A DNA stretch of 64,000 nucleotides, taken from the NCBI RefSeq assembly GCF_001753245.1, contig NZ_CP017415.1, positions 1,888,501 to 1,952,500 of the forward strand, written 5' to 3'. The notes under the pieces were generated by a model. That model had not been told where the DNA came from. It ran no database searches and was given only the letters and a program-made list of their open reading frames with translations. This DNA comes from Acidihalobacter yilgarnensis (GTDB taxonomy: Bacteria > Pseudomonadota > Gammaproteobacteria > DSM-5130 > Acidihalobacteraceae). Shown in pieces: positions 1-10,300 of the stretch; the first letter of the stretch is position 1, and every line of letters starts with the position of its first letter. The translations under genes were made by a program, and so were the position numbers.

Positions 1-450
1 CCCGGTCGTGGTTTCGACGCCGGCAGCATCTCCGAATTCCGGGTGACCGGTGCAGCAACTTCCCGCTTGGCGAAAGTGCTGTAACGCGTCCAGAGTGACG
101 GCCTGCCCTTGCGATGCGGTGCCCGTCTCGCTGCCGGACGCGGTCTGCGGCTTCACGCCACACAGAAACAAAAGGCTGTAGAGCAAAGCCGATGCATGGC
201 CCGATGAGAGCACGAAGCGGTCGCGGTTCGGCCAGTCGGGTGCGTTCGGGTCGTAGCGCAGAAAAAGCTGCCACAGACAGTAGGCTGCTGGGGCCGCATC
301 CAGGGGTGTACCGGGGTGGCCGGAGTTTGCCTTTTGCACGGCGTCGATGGAGAGCGTACGCAGCGTGTTGATGCAGAGCTGGTCGAGCTGCGCTGCATCC
401 TTCGTCTCGTCGCCATCACCGGAGTGAACACGCTTCATACGCTGGCTCAT
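1..450 (-). CDS. tkt: Transketolase, N-terminal part (truncated by window edge)
   Basis: Reading the minus strand from the ATG at 450 gives an open frame that runs off the window without a stop. It encodes the first 150 residues of a thiamine-diphosphate transketolase. Recognisable family blocks are LCINTLRTLSIDAVQKANSG near residue 25, HPGTPLDAAPAAYCLW, the RFVLSSGHASALLYSLL block, and HFRQ...GHPEFG...GVETTTG at the window edge. The start overlaps the stop of the DUF2090 gene as ATGA, so translation is probably coupled. It is the most distal visible gene of the sugar-phosphate operon and would work with tal in the non-oxidative pentose phosphate pathway. Only the N-terminal cofactor domain is visible, so whether the rest is intact cannot be judged. 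Confidence 0.9.
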   Translation of the reverse strand, partial: MSQRMKRVHSGDGDETKDAAQLDQLCINTLRTLSIDAVQKANSGHPGTPLDAAPAAYCLWQLFLRYDPNAPDWPNRDRFVLSSGHASALLYSLLFLCGVKPQTASGSETGTASQGQAVTLDALQHFRQAGSCCTGHPEFGDAAGVETTTG

Positions 451-1394
451 GATGCTGCGCCTGACTTGGCGCTGGCGACTCGCGCCAGGCGCCCTCGCTC
501 GAAAACATCAACCCACTCGCGCAGGCGCCCGGCAATTTGTGTTACCGCCGCCGCACGCGTTAGGGTCTTCTTGCGATAAGCGGAGACGGCATCCCAAAAG
601 CTGGTGCGACCCACGGCGAAACCAATGAACCCAGGCACACTTGCAGCTGTCGCAAGCCAACTGCGCACGCTGGCTTCGTCCGCACCGCGGCCAAGCACGA
701 TGCAGCTGACCCCGCTGCGCCCACCCCGCCGAACCGCTGCGACCATCCGGACGCAATCGTCGCGTTCGGCAAGTCCCTCAATCTTCCACAGGTCGGGCTC
801 AATCCCTGCATCTTGTAAGGCATGAATCGCTTCGACCATGAGTTGCGGGCGCATCGTCAGGTCATAGGCTGCGCGGTCGCCCTTGAGCCCGGCCAGTTGT
901 TGCGCGGTTGCTGGCACCAACAGTTCGAACATGAAGCAACGCCCACTGGTCTTGCAAACATCGGACAGTTGTTTCAGGCGTTCCGCTTGGCGCAGGTTCA
1001 ACGCAGGGTCACCCTCGGGGTTGTAGCGCACCAGCACCTTGGCAAACGTCGGATCGAAGACTTCGATATGCTGGGCGAAGTCTTCGCCATATTCGAACTT
1101 GAACTCATCCGAGCCACTACTCTCGATGGACAATGCCGTGATGAAGCCGCGCTGGTGCGCATCTCGCAAAATGGCACTGCCAAATTCTTCGTCGACCAGG
1201 ATGCCAGCCGCATCGCGGGGCACACCCGCCTCAAGTGCCCGCTGGAAGCCTTCATAAATGAGCTGCTTGCTGTCGCAGACGTCTGCGTGCTGCTCTGCGG
1301 TCAGCGGTGGCTTGAAGTGAAACATGCCGGTGATATAGGAATGCCGGTGGTCGAATGGCAGTAGATACAGTGCCTGGTCGTCGCCTGTATTCAT
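447..1394 (-). CDS. DUF2090 class I aldolase-like protein (IolC C-terminal-domain family)
   Basis: A 315-aa protein of the DUF2090 family, best known as the C-terminal half of some IolC 5-dehydro-2-deoxygluconokinases; here it stands alone. It opens with [11 protein letters not shown] and carries GILVDEEFG, a [11 protein letters not shown] block (Lys119), MFELLVP (Glu157) and DLWKIEGL (Lys204). This Lys/Glu/Lys pattern resembles the active site of LacD-type class I aldolases, where the last lysine forms the Schiff base. Its start overlaps the pgi stop and its stop overlaps the tkt start, both as ATGA. Between pgi and tkt it could cleave or form a ketose (bis)phosphate, but the substrate is unknown. 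Family call firm, reaction inferred. Confidence 0.8.
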   Translation of the reverse strand: MNTGDDQALYLLPFDHRHSYITGMFHFKPPLTAEQHADVCDSKQLIYEGFQRALEAGVPRDAAGILVDEEFGSAILRDAHQRGFITALSIESSGSDEFKFEYGEDFAQHIEVFDPTFAKVLVRYNPEGDPALNLRQAERLKQLSDVCKTSGRCFMFELLVPATAQQLAGLKGDRAAYDLTMRPQLMVEAIHALQDAGIEPDLWKIEGLAERDDCVRMVAAVRRGGRSGVSCIVLGRGADEASVRSWLATAASVPGFIGFAVGRTSFWDAVSAYRKKTLTRAAAVTQIAGRLREWVDVFERGRLARVASAKSGAAS

Positions 1395-3070
1395 GATGGC
1401 TCCTTGCGTTGGCCTTGGTAACGCCGCATGAGGGTGTTGGTTGAGCTATCGTGAGTCAGCGGCGCGTCGCTGGTGTCGGCCAACTCCGTCACGATGCGCT
1501 GCGCCAGAACCTTGCCCAGCTCGACACCCCACTGGTCGAACGAATCGATATTCCAGATGACGCCTTGCGTGAAGACGCTGTGTTCGTACAACGCCACCAA
1601 GGCGCCGAGTGCATAGGGTGTCAACCGCTCGGCCAGCAAGGTATTGCTCGGGCGGTTGCCCTTGCATACGCGTTGCGCAACCCGTGCTTCGTCCACACTT
1701 TCGGTCATCAGCGCCTGTGCCGTTTTGCCAAACGCCAGGGCCTCGCTCTGCGCAAACAGATTGGCCATCAGTAAGTCGTGCTGATCAGCAAGTGGATTTT
1801 GGCTGCGGGAAAAGCCGATGAAATCACACGCGACCAGTCGGGTGCCCTGATGCAGCAGCTGGAAAAACGAGTGCTGGCCATTGGTCCCCGGTTCTCCCCA
1901 AACAATGGGCGAGGTAGAAGCACTCACGGCTTGCCCCGTGGCCGTGACATGCTTGCCATTGCTTTCCATCGTCAACTGTTGCAGATAAGCAGGAAAGCGT
2001 TTGAGATCATGGGCGTAGGGCAGCACGGCCAGCGTCTCTGCGCCAAGAAAATTGTTGTTCCAAATGGCCAGCAAACCCATCAGAACGGGCATATTGCGGG
2101 CCAGTGGTGTGCTGTGAAAATGTTCGTCCATGGCGCGAAAGCCAGCCAGCATGGCGCGAAAATGCTCGGGCCCGACTGCAATCATGGTGATAAGCCCGAT
2201 GGCGGAATCCATCGAGTAGCGACCCCCAACCCAGTCCCATAGCGCAAACATGTGAGCGGGATCGATGCCAAACGCGGCAACCGCTTCGGTGTTGGTCGAT
2301 ACGGCGACGAAATGGCTGGCAATGGCGCGCTCATCCCCGAGTTGCGCCAAGCTCCAGGCGCGCGCGGCGCGCGCGTTGGTCAGTGTGTCGATGGTGTGGA
2401 AACTCTTGGAGCAGACGATGAAGAGGGTTTCGGCGGCCTCCAGGCCACGCGTGGCTTCGACCAGGTCGTTGGGATCGATATTGGAGACAAAGCCCAAGTG
2501 CAAACCGGCCTGGCTGTAGTGGCGCAAGGCTTCGTAAGCCATCACCGGGCCGAGTTCGGAGCCGCCAATGCCGATGTTGATCACATTGCGGATAGGCTTA
2601 CCGGTGTGGCCCCGCCATTCGCCGCTGCGAATACGTTCCGCAAAATCCGCCATACGGTCGAGTACGGCGTGGACTTGGGGCACGACGTTGACACCCTCCA
2701 CGACGATATTCACATCCGCCGGCGCGCGCAGCGCAGTATGCAACGCGGCGCGTTTTTCGGTCGTGTTGATCGGGTCACCACGGAACATGGCGTCCCTGCG
2801 CTCGCGCAGGCCACAGTGCTCAGCCAGATCAACCAGCAATGTGAGTGTTTCGTCGGTGATCCGGTTTTTGGAAAAGTCCAAATAAAGCCCCGCCGCTTCG
2901 ACCTGCAGGCGTTCTCCGCGCTGGGGATCATCGGCGAAAAACTGGCGCAGGTGCCGCGCACTCATGCTGCGGTGATGATCGACAAGTGCCTGCCACGCGG
3001 GAAGTTGAATCAGTGGTAGTGTCGATGGGTTCGGCAAGCGGGACGATGCGGAAGATTCTGTGCGAATCAT
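1391..3070 (-). CDS. pgi: Glucose-6-phosphate isomerase
   Basis: A 559-aa cytoplasmic enzyme interconverting glucose 6-phosphate and fructose 6-phosphate. Family blocks are present: [21 protein letters not shown], the phosphate-binding [44 protein letters not shown] (catalytic Glu and His region) and the second signature [11 protein letters not shown]. The frame is open upstream to 3133, but the ATG at 3070 is chosen because it forms an ATGA overlap with the tal stop and has GAGGAG about 10 nt upstream. The stop overlaps the next start in the same way. It links the hexose phosphate pool to both arms of the pentose phosphate pathway encoded around it. Confidence 0.95.
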   Translation of the reverse strand: MIRTESSASSRLPNPSTLPLIQLPAWQALVDHHRSMSARHLRQFFADDPQRGERLQVEAAGLYLDFSKNRITDETLTLLVDLAEHCGLRERRDAMFRGDPINTTEKRAALHTALRAPADVNIVVEGVNVVPQVHAVLDRMADFAERIRSGEWRGHTGKPIRNVINIGIGGSELGPVMAYEALRHYSQAGLHLGFVSNIDPNDLVEATRGLEAAETLFIVCSKSFHTIDTLTNARAARAWSLAQLGDERAIASHFVAVSTNTEAVAAFGIDPAHMFALWDWVGGRYSMDSAIGLITMIAVGPEHFRAMLAGFRAMDEHFHSTPLARNMPVLMGLLAIWNNNFLGAETLAVLPYAHDLKRFPAYLQQLTMESNGKHVTATGQAVSASTSPIVWGEPGTNGQHSFFQLLHQGTRLVACDFIGFSRSQNPLADQHDLLMANLFAQSEALAFGKTAQALMTESVDEARVAQRVCKGNRPSNTLLAERLTPYALGALVALYEHSVFTQGVIWNIDSFDQWGVELGKVLAQRIVTELADTSDAPLTHDSSTNTLMRRYQGQRKEPS

Positions 3071-4158
3071 GACGCGCTGCTCCTCGCAAGATGCGCTGCT
3101 TTGGTGCCGATCGCTTGCAAGAGTTGACGCCACGACGCGACAAACGCCTCAGCACCTTCACGCTGCAGGCGCTCGGCCAGGACATCAATGTCGATGCCCT
3201 GGCGGTCGAAGTCCGCAAGCACGGCGCCTGCCTCGCCTCCATCCATTGGCAGCACCTGCTTGGCTTGGCCGTGGTCGGCAAAGGCGAGTAATGTTTTTTC
3301 TGGAATGGTATTGATGGTATGCGGTGCGGCCAACGCCTCGACATACAAGGTGTCAGACGCCTGCGGGTCTTTCGTGCCGGTGCTGGCCCACAGCACGCGC
3401 TGTGCGCTGGCGCCAGCCGCAGCCAGCGCCTGCCAACGGGACGACGCGAGTAAGTCGCAATAGGCCTGGTAGGTCTGCATGGCCACAGCAATGCCGAGAC
3501 GATTGCGCGATTGCGGTGAAACGGTGTCTTTCACCGCAACATCCCAACGGCTGATGAAAAGCGATGCGACCGAGCCGACATTCGCATCGAGCCCGGCCTC
3601 GATGCGCCGCTCGATGCCGCGCAAATAGGCCTTGGCCGCAGCCAGGTATTGTTTGCACGAAAACAGCAGCGTGACATTCACGGGAACGCCGGCAAAGATA
3701 GACGCTTCAATCGCCACCAAGCCTTCGGTGGTGCCCGGAATTTTGATGAACAGGTTGGGCCGATTGGCACGCGCATGCAGTTCTGCCGCTTCCTTGAGGG
3801 TTTTCGCGGCGTCATGGGCCAGCAGTGGAGACACCTCCAGCGAGACCCAGCCATCCACCCCGGCGCTGGCGTCGAAGGTGGGGCGGAATAAATCGGCCGC
3901 CTGGCTCAGGTCTTCCAGCGCCAAATCGAAAAACAGGCTTTCGTCCGATTTGTCATTGTCCGACTGACTGCGAATTGCGGCGTCGTAGGCGGTGGAGTGT
4001 CCGATGGCATGCTCGAAAATGGTTGGGTTCGAGGTCAGGCCCGTCACCTGTAAATCGCGTATATAGCCGGCCAGGATGCCGCTGGTGAGTAGCTCCCGCG
4101 TAATATTGTCGAGCCAAATGCTTTGGCCGAGATCGTGCAACTTTTGGGTCGAGTTCAT
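3067..4158 (-). CDS. tal: Transaldolase
   Basis: A 363-aa transaldolase of the longer bacterial class (as in mycobacteria and cyanobacteria) rather than the short TalB or TalC types. It shows [36 protein letters not shown], the Schiff-base block [12 protein letters not shown] with its lysine, and [11 protein letters not shown]. It moves a dihydroxyacetone unit between sedoheptulose 7-phosphate and glyceraldehyde 3-phosphate in the cytoplasm. The start overlaps the HAD gene stop and the stop overlaps the pgi start, each as ATGA. Several E. coli-type class I features are absent, which is normal for this class. Confidence 0.93.
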   Translation of the reverse strand: MNSTQKLHDLGQSIWLDNITRELLTSGILAGYIRDLQVTGLTSNPTIFEHAIGHSTAYDAAIRSQSDNDKSDESLFFDLALEDLSQAADLFRPTFDASAGVDGWVSLEVSPLLAHDAAKTLKEAAELHARANRPNLFIKIPGTTEGLVAIEASIFAGVPVNVTLLFSCKQYLAAAKAYLRGIERRIEAGLDANVGSVASLFISRWDVAVKDTVSPQSRNRLGIAVAMQTYQAYCDLLASSRWQALAAAGASAQRVLWASTGTKDPQASDTLYVEALAAPHTINTIPEKTLLAFADHGQAKQVLPMDGGEAGAVLADFDRQGIDIDVLAERLQREGAEAFVASWRQLLQAIGTKAAHLARSSAS

Positions 4159-4868
4159 GGCGATTCCTGTGTTGAACGACGGGCTGATTTTTGCCCCAGC
4201 AACGTGGGGAAATCGATGGCCAGCAAATCACCGATACAATCGATGCTGATGTCGGCCTGCGGATAATGGGCGATGTTCTCCGGGTCGGTAGCGTAATGGC
4301 CCTGGCGTGCAAACACGGTTGTCAGGCGCACTCCCAAGCTTTGCTTCATGGCGGCAAGAATGCGGAGCTTGTCGTCCACCATCACATAGTGATGCGCCGG
4401 GAAGCGTTGCTGCATCTGGTGAAGCATGCGTTCTTTGTGGAGATAGATCAGCACGCGGCCATCGACAGCGCGCCACAAGCCCGAGCGCTGCACTTTGCGC
4501 GGCTGAAACACAACGTCGCCATCGGTCAGCACCACCGTCGTGCCGAATGTTTGGAGTCGCTCGATGACATCTAGCGCGCCGGCATAGAGCCGGTCGGCGA
4601 ATGGATAGTCGATGAGAAACGTGGACATTTCGAGCAGCCGCGGATCGCTCAGCGCGTCGCTTAGCTCATCCATGCGGTAACGCTGCAAGGCACCCAGGTA
4701 ATCTGCATAACCCAATTCGCTGCGCAATTGCTCGAAGCATGCCCAGTAGCGTTCAGCGCTGGCATGACCGAAGGCACGTTCCAGGTGCTGCCTGAGATCA
4801 AGGATGACACGGTCGTTGTCGAGTAACGTGTTGTCCACGTCCAGCAAAAAAACGATATCCTGCGTCAT
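4155..4868 (-). CDS. HAD-family hydrolase
   Basis: A 237-aa haloacid dehalogenase-superfamily protein. Motif I is FLLDVDNTLLDND near residue 10 (nucleophile Asp and the +2 Asp), motif II is around VVLTDGDVVF, and the motif IV region is YVMVDDKL. A helical cap lies between motifs I and II. The ATG at 4868 is chosen because it lies 4 nt after the zwf stop; a longer frame to 4916 would overlap zwf. The position between zwf and tal suggests a sugar-phosphate phosphatase or mutase, but HAD specificity cannot be read from motifs. It is not a 6-phosphogluconolactonase by fold. Confidence 0.8.
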   Translation of the reverse strand: MTQDIVFLLDVDNTLLDNDRVILDLRQHLERAFGHASAERYWACFEQLRSELGYADYLGALQRYRMDELSDALSDPRLLEMSTFLIDYPFADRLYAGALDVIERLQTFGTTVVLTDGDVVFQPRKVQRSGLWRAVDGRVLIYLHKERMLHQMQQRFPAHHYVMVDDKLRILAAMKQSLGVRLTTVFARQGHYATDPENIAHYPQADISIDCIGDLLAIDFPTLLGQKSARRSTQESP

Positions 4869-4872
4869 AGCG

Positions 4873-6282
4873 TCACCGCACCACTTCTGGGTTATGCCAG
4901 CCACCGTCGGCGACAATCAGGCGGTCGGCCTCCTCCGGCCCCCAACTGCCAGTAGGGTAGGAAATGGCACTCGGGTGTTTGGAGAGCACCGGCTCAACCA
5001 CCGCCCAGGCGGCTTCTACGGTTTCTTCACTGGTAAACAAGGCGTTGTCGCCAAACATGGCGTCGGTGAGCAGGCGCTCGTACGGCGTTTCTTCGCCATC
5101 GCCATCTTCTGCCAAGGTCAGTTCACGTTGATCGCCCTCATAGCCCTTGCCAGGGCGTTTGACGCGCGCAGCCAGTGCGATCATCGATGTGGGCGATAGC
5201 TGGAAGCGCAGGTAATTGGCCTGCACACCGCTTGCCACGGCGTCCGCGAACAGCGACTGCGAAGGCGGTTGCAATCGAACGAGCACCTCGCAGCTGGTCA
5301 CGGGTAGTTGCTTGCCAGCCCGCAAATACCAGGGCACGCCCGCCCAGCGTTTGGAGTTGATATGCAGGCGCATCGCGCAATAGGTTTCAACATCCGAATC
5401 TTTCGCGACCTGCGGCTCATCGCGATAACCCACGTACTGGCCGCGGACCAAGTCGGCGGGGTGCAAGGGACGCATCGCTTTGAATATTTTCAGCTTTTCG
5501 CTGTTGACGGCCGCGAAATCGCGTCTCGTCGGTGGCTCCATCGCCAGCAGGGCTGCAATCTGGAAGAGGTGGTTCTGGATGACGTCGCGTAGGCAACCGG
5601 CACTCTCGTAAAACTTGCCACGTCCCAGTACGCCGAAAACCTCGGCAAGGGTGATTTGCACACTGGCCACATGCTGGCGGTTCCAGATGGGTTCGAGAAA
5701 GGCATTGGCGAAGCGAAAATAAAGAATGTTCATGATCGCGCCCTTGCCCAGGAAGTGATCAATACGGAAGATGGCCTCGCTGGGAAAGGCGTCGGACGCG
5801 ACACGGTTGAGTTCGCGCGCCGAGGCCAAGTCGCGACCGAATGGCTTCTCGATGATGACACGCCCCTGCGCAGCCAGCCCCGCCTTGCTCAGCCCCTGTA
5901 TGACAGTGGCAAACAGTGCCGGTGGAATGGCCAGATAGTGCGCGGGCCGCTGGGCGGCGCCGAGTGCCTGTTTGAGTTTCGCGTAGGTGTCCGCTTCGTT
6001 GTAATCACCACTGACATATTGAATTTGAGAGAGCAGTTGGGCCAGTGCGGGCGCATCGTCCACGGCGCCGCCGCGCTCGATGCTTTGCTGTGCATGATCG
6101 CGCAATTGCGCAAGTGTCCAGGGTGAAGAAGCCACACCGATGATGGGTCCATTCAGTACGCCGCTCTTGCGCATGGCATAGAGCGCCGGAAAAATCATTT
6201 TGTCGGCGAGATCACCGGTGGCGCCAAACACCACAAGCGCATCTGACTGCTGGTTTAAGGCGCGAGCAGGATCGTCATGCAT
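4873..6282 (-). CDS. zwf: Glucose-6-phosphate 1-dehydrogenase
   Basis: A 469-aa oxidoreductase making 6-phosphogluconolactone and NAD(P)H from glucose 6-phosphate. The nucleotide-binding motif [19 protein letters not shown] lies near the N-terminus, the EKPFGRDL block follows, and the substrate site RIDHFLGKG (catalytic His and Lys) is near the middle. The ATG at 6282 starts 1 nt after the gnd stop and leaves little ahead of the Rossmann fold. The frame extends to 6414, but that would run back into gnd. No 6-phosphogluconolactonase gene accompanies it in the operon, which is unusual for a zwf-gnd pair. Confidence 0.93.
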   Translation of the reverse strand: MHDDPARALNQQSDALVVFGATGDLADKMIFPALYAMRKSGVLNGPIIGVASSPWTLAQLRDHAQQSIERGGAVDDAPALAQLLSQIQYVSGDYNEADTYAKLKQALGAAQRPAHYLAIPPALFATVIQGLSKAGLAAQGRVIIEKPFGRDLASARELNRVASDAFPSEAIFRIDHFLGKGAIMNILYFRFANAFLEPIWNRQHVASVQITLAEVFGVLGRGKFYESAGCLRDVIQNHLFQIAALLAMEPPTRRDFAAVNSEKLKIFKAMRPLHPADLVRGQYVGYRDEPQVAKDSDVETYCAMRLHINSKRWAGVPWYLRAGKQLPVTSCEVLVRLQPPSQSLFADAVASGVQANYLRFQLSPTSMIALAARVKRPGKGYEGDQRELTLAEDGDGEETPYERLLTDAMFGDNALFTSEETVEAAWAVVEPVLSKHPSAISYPTGSWGPEEADRLIVADGGWHNPEVVR

Positions 6283-6283
6283 G

Positions 6284-7318
6284 TCAGGACTTCGCCTTTG
6301 GTGAATCTGGATTGAGTTCGACATGACCGCCGAATTCATGCCGCATGGCGGATAGCACGCGATTGGCGAAATCGGCTTGATCGCGCGAACTGAAACGGGC
6401 GTAGAGCGCGGCACTCAGCACCGGCGCTGGCACTGCTTCATCAACGGCGGCCTGGATCGTCCAGCGACCTTCGCCGGAGTCTGAGACATGGCCCTCAAAG
6501 CTGCTCAAGGCAGGGTCGGCGGCCAACGCCGTGGCGGTGAGATCAAGCAGCCACGATCCAATCACACTGCCCCGTCGCCAGACTTCGGTGATCTCGGGCA
6601 AGTTCATGTCGAACTGGTACATGGCCGGATCGCGCAGCGGGGTGGTTTCGGCATTGACGGCGTCGGTCTGTTTCCCCACGTTGGCATTGCGCAAAATATT
6701 CAGCCCTTCGGCATACGCGGCCATGATCCCGTACTCAATGCCGTTGTGAACCATCTTGACGAAATGCCCCGCACCATGCGGCCCGCAGTGCAAATAGCCC
6801 TGGTCGGCGCTGCCCGCATCTGCGCTGCGCCCAGGCGTCGGCACGGCGGTGCCAGCGCCAGGGGCCAGGGCGGCGAACAAGGGATCAAGGTGTTTGACGG
6901 TCGCTGCCTCTCCCCCAATCATCAGACAATAACCGCGCTCCAAACCGGCGACGCCGCCACTGGTGCCGACGTCGACATAGTGCAGACCCAGCGCATGCAA
7001 TGTGCTCGCGCGGCGGATGTCGTCACGGTAGTAGGAGTTACCGCCGTCGATGACGATGTCGTGTTTGTCGAGCAACGGGGTCAGCTCTGCCAGCGTGTCG
7101 TCAACCACGGCTGCGGGCACCATCAGCCAGATGGTCCGCGGCTTTGCCAGCGCCTTGACCAACTGTGGCAGAGTCTTTGCACCCTCAGCGCCCTCCCCCT
7201 CCAGTGACGCAATAGCGGCTGCCTGTGTGTCGTGGACGACGCAGTTGTGGCCCGCACGCATCAGCCGGCGCGTCATGTTGGCACCCATGCGTCCCAGTCC
7301 TATCATGCCGATTTGCAT
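6284..7318 (-). CDS. gnd: 6-phosphogluconate dehydrogenase (decarboxylating), short GndA type
   Basis: A 344-aa enzyme of the short class, compared with about 470 aa for the long E. coli enzyme. It starts with the Rossmann motif [13 protein letters not shown] and carries [12 protein letters not shown], the [19 protein letters not shown] substrate block and [20 protein letters not shown] with the catalytic Lys and Asn. It oxidatively decarboxylates 6-phosphogluconate to ribulose 5-phosphate; short-class enzymes often use NAD. It lies 15 nt downstream of the GH94 gene and 1 nt ahead of zwf. An extra Gly/Pro/Ser-rich stretch (around [16 protein letters not shown]) sits before the active-site helix. 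Confidence 0.93.
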   Translation of the reverse strand: MQIGMIGLGRMGANMTRRLMRAGHNCVVHDTQAAAIASLEGEGAEGAKTLPQLVKALAKPRTIWLMVPAAVVDDTLAELTPLLDKHDIVIDGGNSYYRDDIRRASTLHALGLHYVDVGTSGGVAGLERGYCLMIGGEAATVKHLDPLFAALAPGAGTAVPTPGRSADAGSADQGYLHCGPHGAGHFVKMVHNGIEYGIMAAYAEGLNILRNANVGKQTDAVNAETTPLRDPAMYQFDMNLPEITEVWRRGSVIGSWLLDLTATALAADPALSSFEGHVSDSGEGRWTIQAAVDEAVPAPVLSAALYARFSSRDQADFANRVLSAMRHEFGGHVELNPDSPKAKS

Positions 7319-7333
7319 CGTGATGCTCCTTGT

Positions 7334-10300
7334 TTAGTGGGGTTCTTGTCGCGTTGAACATTGCACGCTGACACGGTGTTCCAGGCCATCATCAAGCAAT
7401 GCGAGGACGGCTCCGGGTCGATCAACCCCGTCGATGGACCACCTGGGCTCGCCTTCGATCGCAGCCGATTTCTGCACCGTGATGTGATAGGTGGTTTTCA
7501 GGTAGCGGTAATGCACCTGGAATGAAGTCCAGTTTTGCGGCATGCAGGGAATGAAGCGAAGCTGGTCGCCCACGCGTTTCAGACCGAGCAGCGATTCGAG
7601 GATGAAGCGGTACATCCAACCGGCCGAACCCGTGTACCAAGTCCAGCCGCCACGCCCGATGTGGGGTGCGTAGGCGTAGACATCGGAGGCCATGACATAG
7701 GGCTCTGTTTTGTAGACCGCAATGGCTTCTGGCGAGTTGGCATGCTGAATTGGATTGAGCATGTCGAACAGCTCCCAGGCCCGCTCGGCATCACCAAGCG
7801 CAGCGAACGCCATGGCCGTCCAGACGGCACCATGGGTGTACTGGCCACCGTTCTCACGCACTCCGCTGACATAGCCTTGGATGTATCCGGGACTCGGATC
7901 AGAGTGATTGAAGGGCGGGGCCAGCAGCTGGATCAATGCGGCGTCGCGGCGCACGAGACGGGTATCGACAGCGTGCATGGCGCAACGTCCGCGCGTTGTT
8001 TCCGCTGCGCCAGACAACACGGCCCAGCTCTGCGCGATGGAGTCGATCTGACATTCGGTATTGCTCGACGTGCCCAGCGGTGAACCGTCATCGAACCAAC
8101 CACGGCGGTACCAGTCTCCGTCCCAGCCGTGTTGTTCGATCGCGTTGCGCAGACGCGTGGCCTCGCTTGCGCAACGGTTGGCGAATTCGGTATCACCGCG
8201 TTGCCGTGCCACATCACCAAACTGCGAGAGCACGGTGTGCAGGAAGAAGCCGAGCCAGACACTTTCGCCTTTTCCACCCACGCCCACCAGATTCATGCCA
8301 TCGTTCCAGTCACCCGAGCCCATGAGCGGCAAGCCATGCTCGCCAAAGCGCAAGCCATGCTCAATGGCGCGCACGCAATGCGTGTACAGACTTGCCTTTT
8401 GCTCGGATTTTGTGGGCAATGCGTAGTCGGACACCGCATCAGGCTTGAGAACCGCACCGCCGATGAAGGGCACAATGACATCCAGCACACCATGGTCACC
8501 CGTGACTTCGACATAACGGCATGTCGCCAGTGGGAGCCAAAGGGCATCATCCGAGCAGCGCGTGCGGATGCCGCGGCCTCCCGGAGGATGCCACCAGTGC
8601 TGAACATCGCCTTCGGGAAACTGTCGGGACGCACTGCGCAGCAAGTGCTCGCGCACCAAGTCCGGAGTGGCATGAACCAAGGCCATCACGTCCTGCAATT
8701 GATCGCGAAAACCGAAGGCGCCACTGGACTGATAAAACGCGGTGCGCGCCCAGAGCCGGCAAGCAAGCACCTGATAGACCAGCCAGCCGTTGGCCAGGAC
8801 ATCCAGCGCAGGGTCGGATGTTTCCACCTGCACGACGCCAAGCGTCTGCGTCCAGTACCGCGTCACCGCATCGAGCGCCTCTTGCGCTGCGGTGGCTCCA
8901 CGCCAACGCTGCACAAAACTGCTGACAGCTGCGTTATTCTCGGCCGCGCCGAGTCGGAAAATAAGTTCGCAGGCTTCCCCCGCCGCCAATGTCTGCGGCA
9001 CACGGATGGCCGCGCAGGGGTCGAGCGCGAAGCCGACAACTCCGCAAAGCAGCGGTTGTGACATGGCAGCGGGATGACGCAGCGTGCCGTTGGGCCCGAG
9101 AAAAGCCAGGCGGTCACCACACACCGTGGCGTTGGCGATGTCGTCAACATCCAGAAACGCAACCCGGCCCGCGAAGTCGCTGTTGTAAGGGTTGCGGGCG
9201 AATATCGCGCCGCTGCCAGCATCGATCGCTGTTCCCACAAACATGCTGGTCTTCGCGTGCTCATCGCCCAGCACCCACTCAACATAAGCCGTCACCGAGA
9301 GCCGACGAACCACGGTCGTTGTGTTGTGCAGCTTCAGCACGGCGAACTTGATCGGCGCGTCGAGGGCCACATACACGCTGAGTTCCGAGTCGATACCCTG
9401 TTCGCTGTGCTCAAACACGCTGTAGCCGAACCCGTGCCGTGTCACATAAGGTGCAGCGCCAGGCGTGGGCAGCAGCGTGGGCGACCAGAACTGGCCACTG
9501 TCCTCGTCGCGGATGTAATACGCCTCAGTATTGGCGTCCCCGACAGGATCGTTCGACCATGGGGTGAGGCGATGGGTCTGCGCGTTCTCGCTCCAGGTGT
9601 TTGCGCTACCGCTCTCCGAAATGAGACTGCCGAATGACGGATTGGCCAACACATTGATCCACGGCGCAGGCGTCATCTGCCCCGGTGTGATCGTGATCAC
9701 ATACTCGCGCCCATCGGGGCTGAACCCGCCCAAGCCACAGTCCATCAGCAACTCGCGCACAGGCGTCTGCACGGGGAGCGCTGCAGGCGCCTGTAGTAAG
9801 GACTTCGTCGCGTTGTCGGCGTTGCCCGCATGGCGATCTGCAGCCGTTGGCGACGGATCTTGAGTCGCACGTCGGCTGGCGAGTTGCTGTGGCAAGGAGC
9901 CTTCGTCATCGTGCATCACGATGCGCGATGCCGTTTGCAGAAGAATGCGATCCGGCGGCGACATTTTGCCAGCGTCGAGCAGCCATAGCCCCCCTGGCTG
10001 ATTCATCAATTCATCTGTATTGCAGGCCTGGCTCGCATTTAGGAGCAGCGCGTGCAGATCAGACAGGCTCGCGCCGTGGTCCTCGCCTTCAGTCAGAAAG
10101 AGCGCATCCACCTTCAGACCATGGCTTCGCCAATACGCATGCGCCTGCACGAATGCCTTAACCACATCAACATCGGCCGGGCATTTCACCTGCAACAGCG
10201 CGATCGGCAAATCGCCAGAAATCGAATACGCCCATAATGCCGATTGCCCCTGATTGTTGTGCGCGATGATTTCCGGGGCGGCACGCATGGATGCGTTGGC

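Noticed and set aside
4155-4868. HAD protein as the missing 6-phosphogluconolactonase
   Set aside because: The motifs are those of HAD phosphatases; lactonases of this pathway belong to different folds.
6282-6414. Longer zwf start within gnd
   Set aside because: Would overlap gnd by over 100 nt; the ATG 1 nt after the gnd stop matches the coupled style of the operon.
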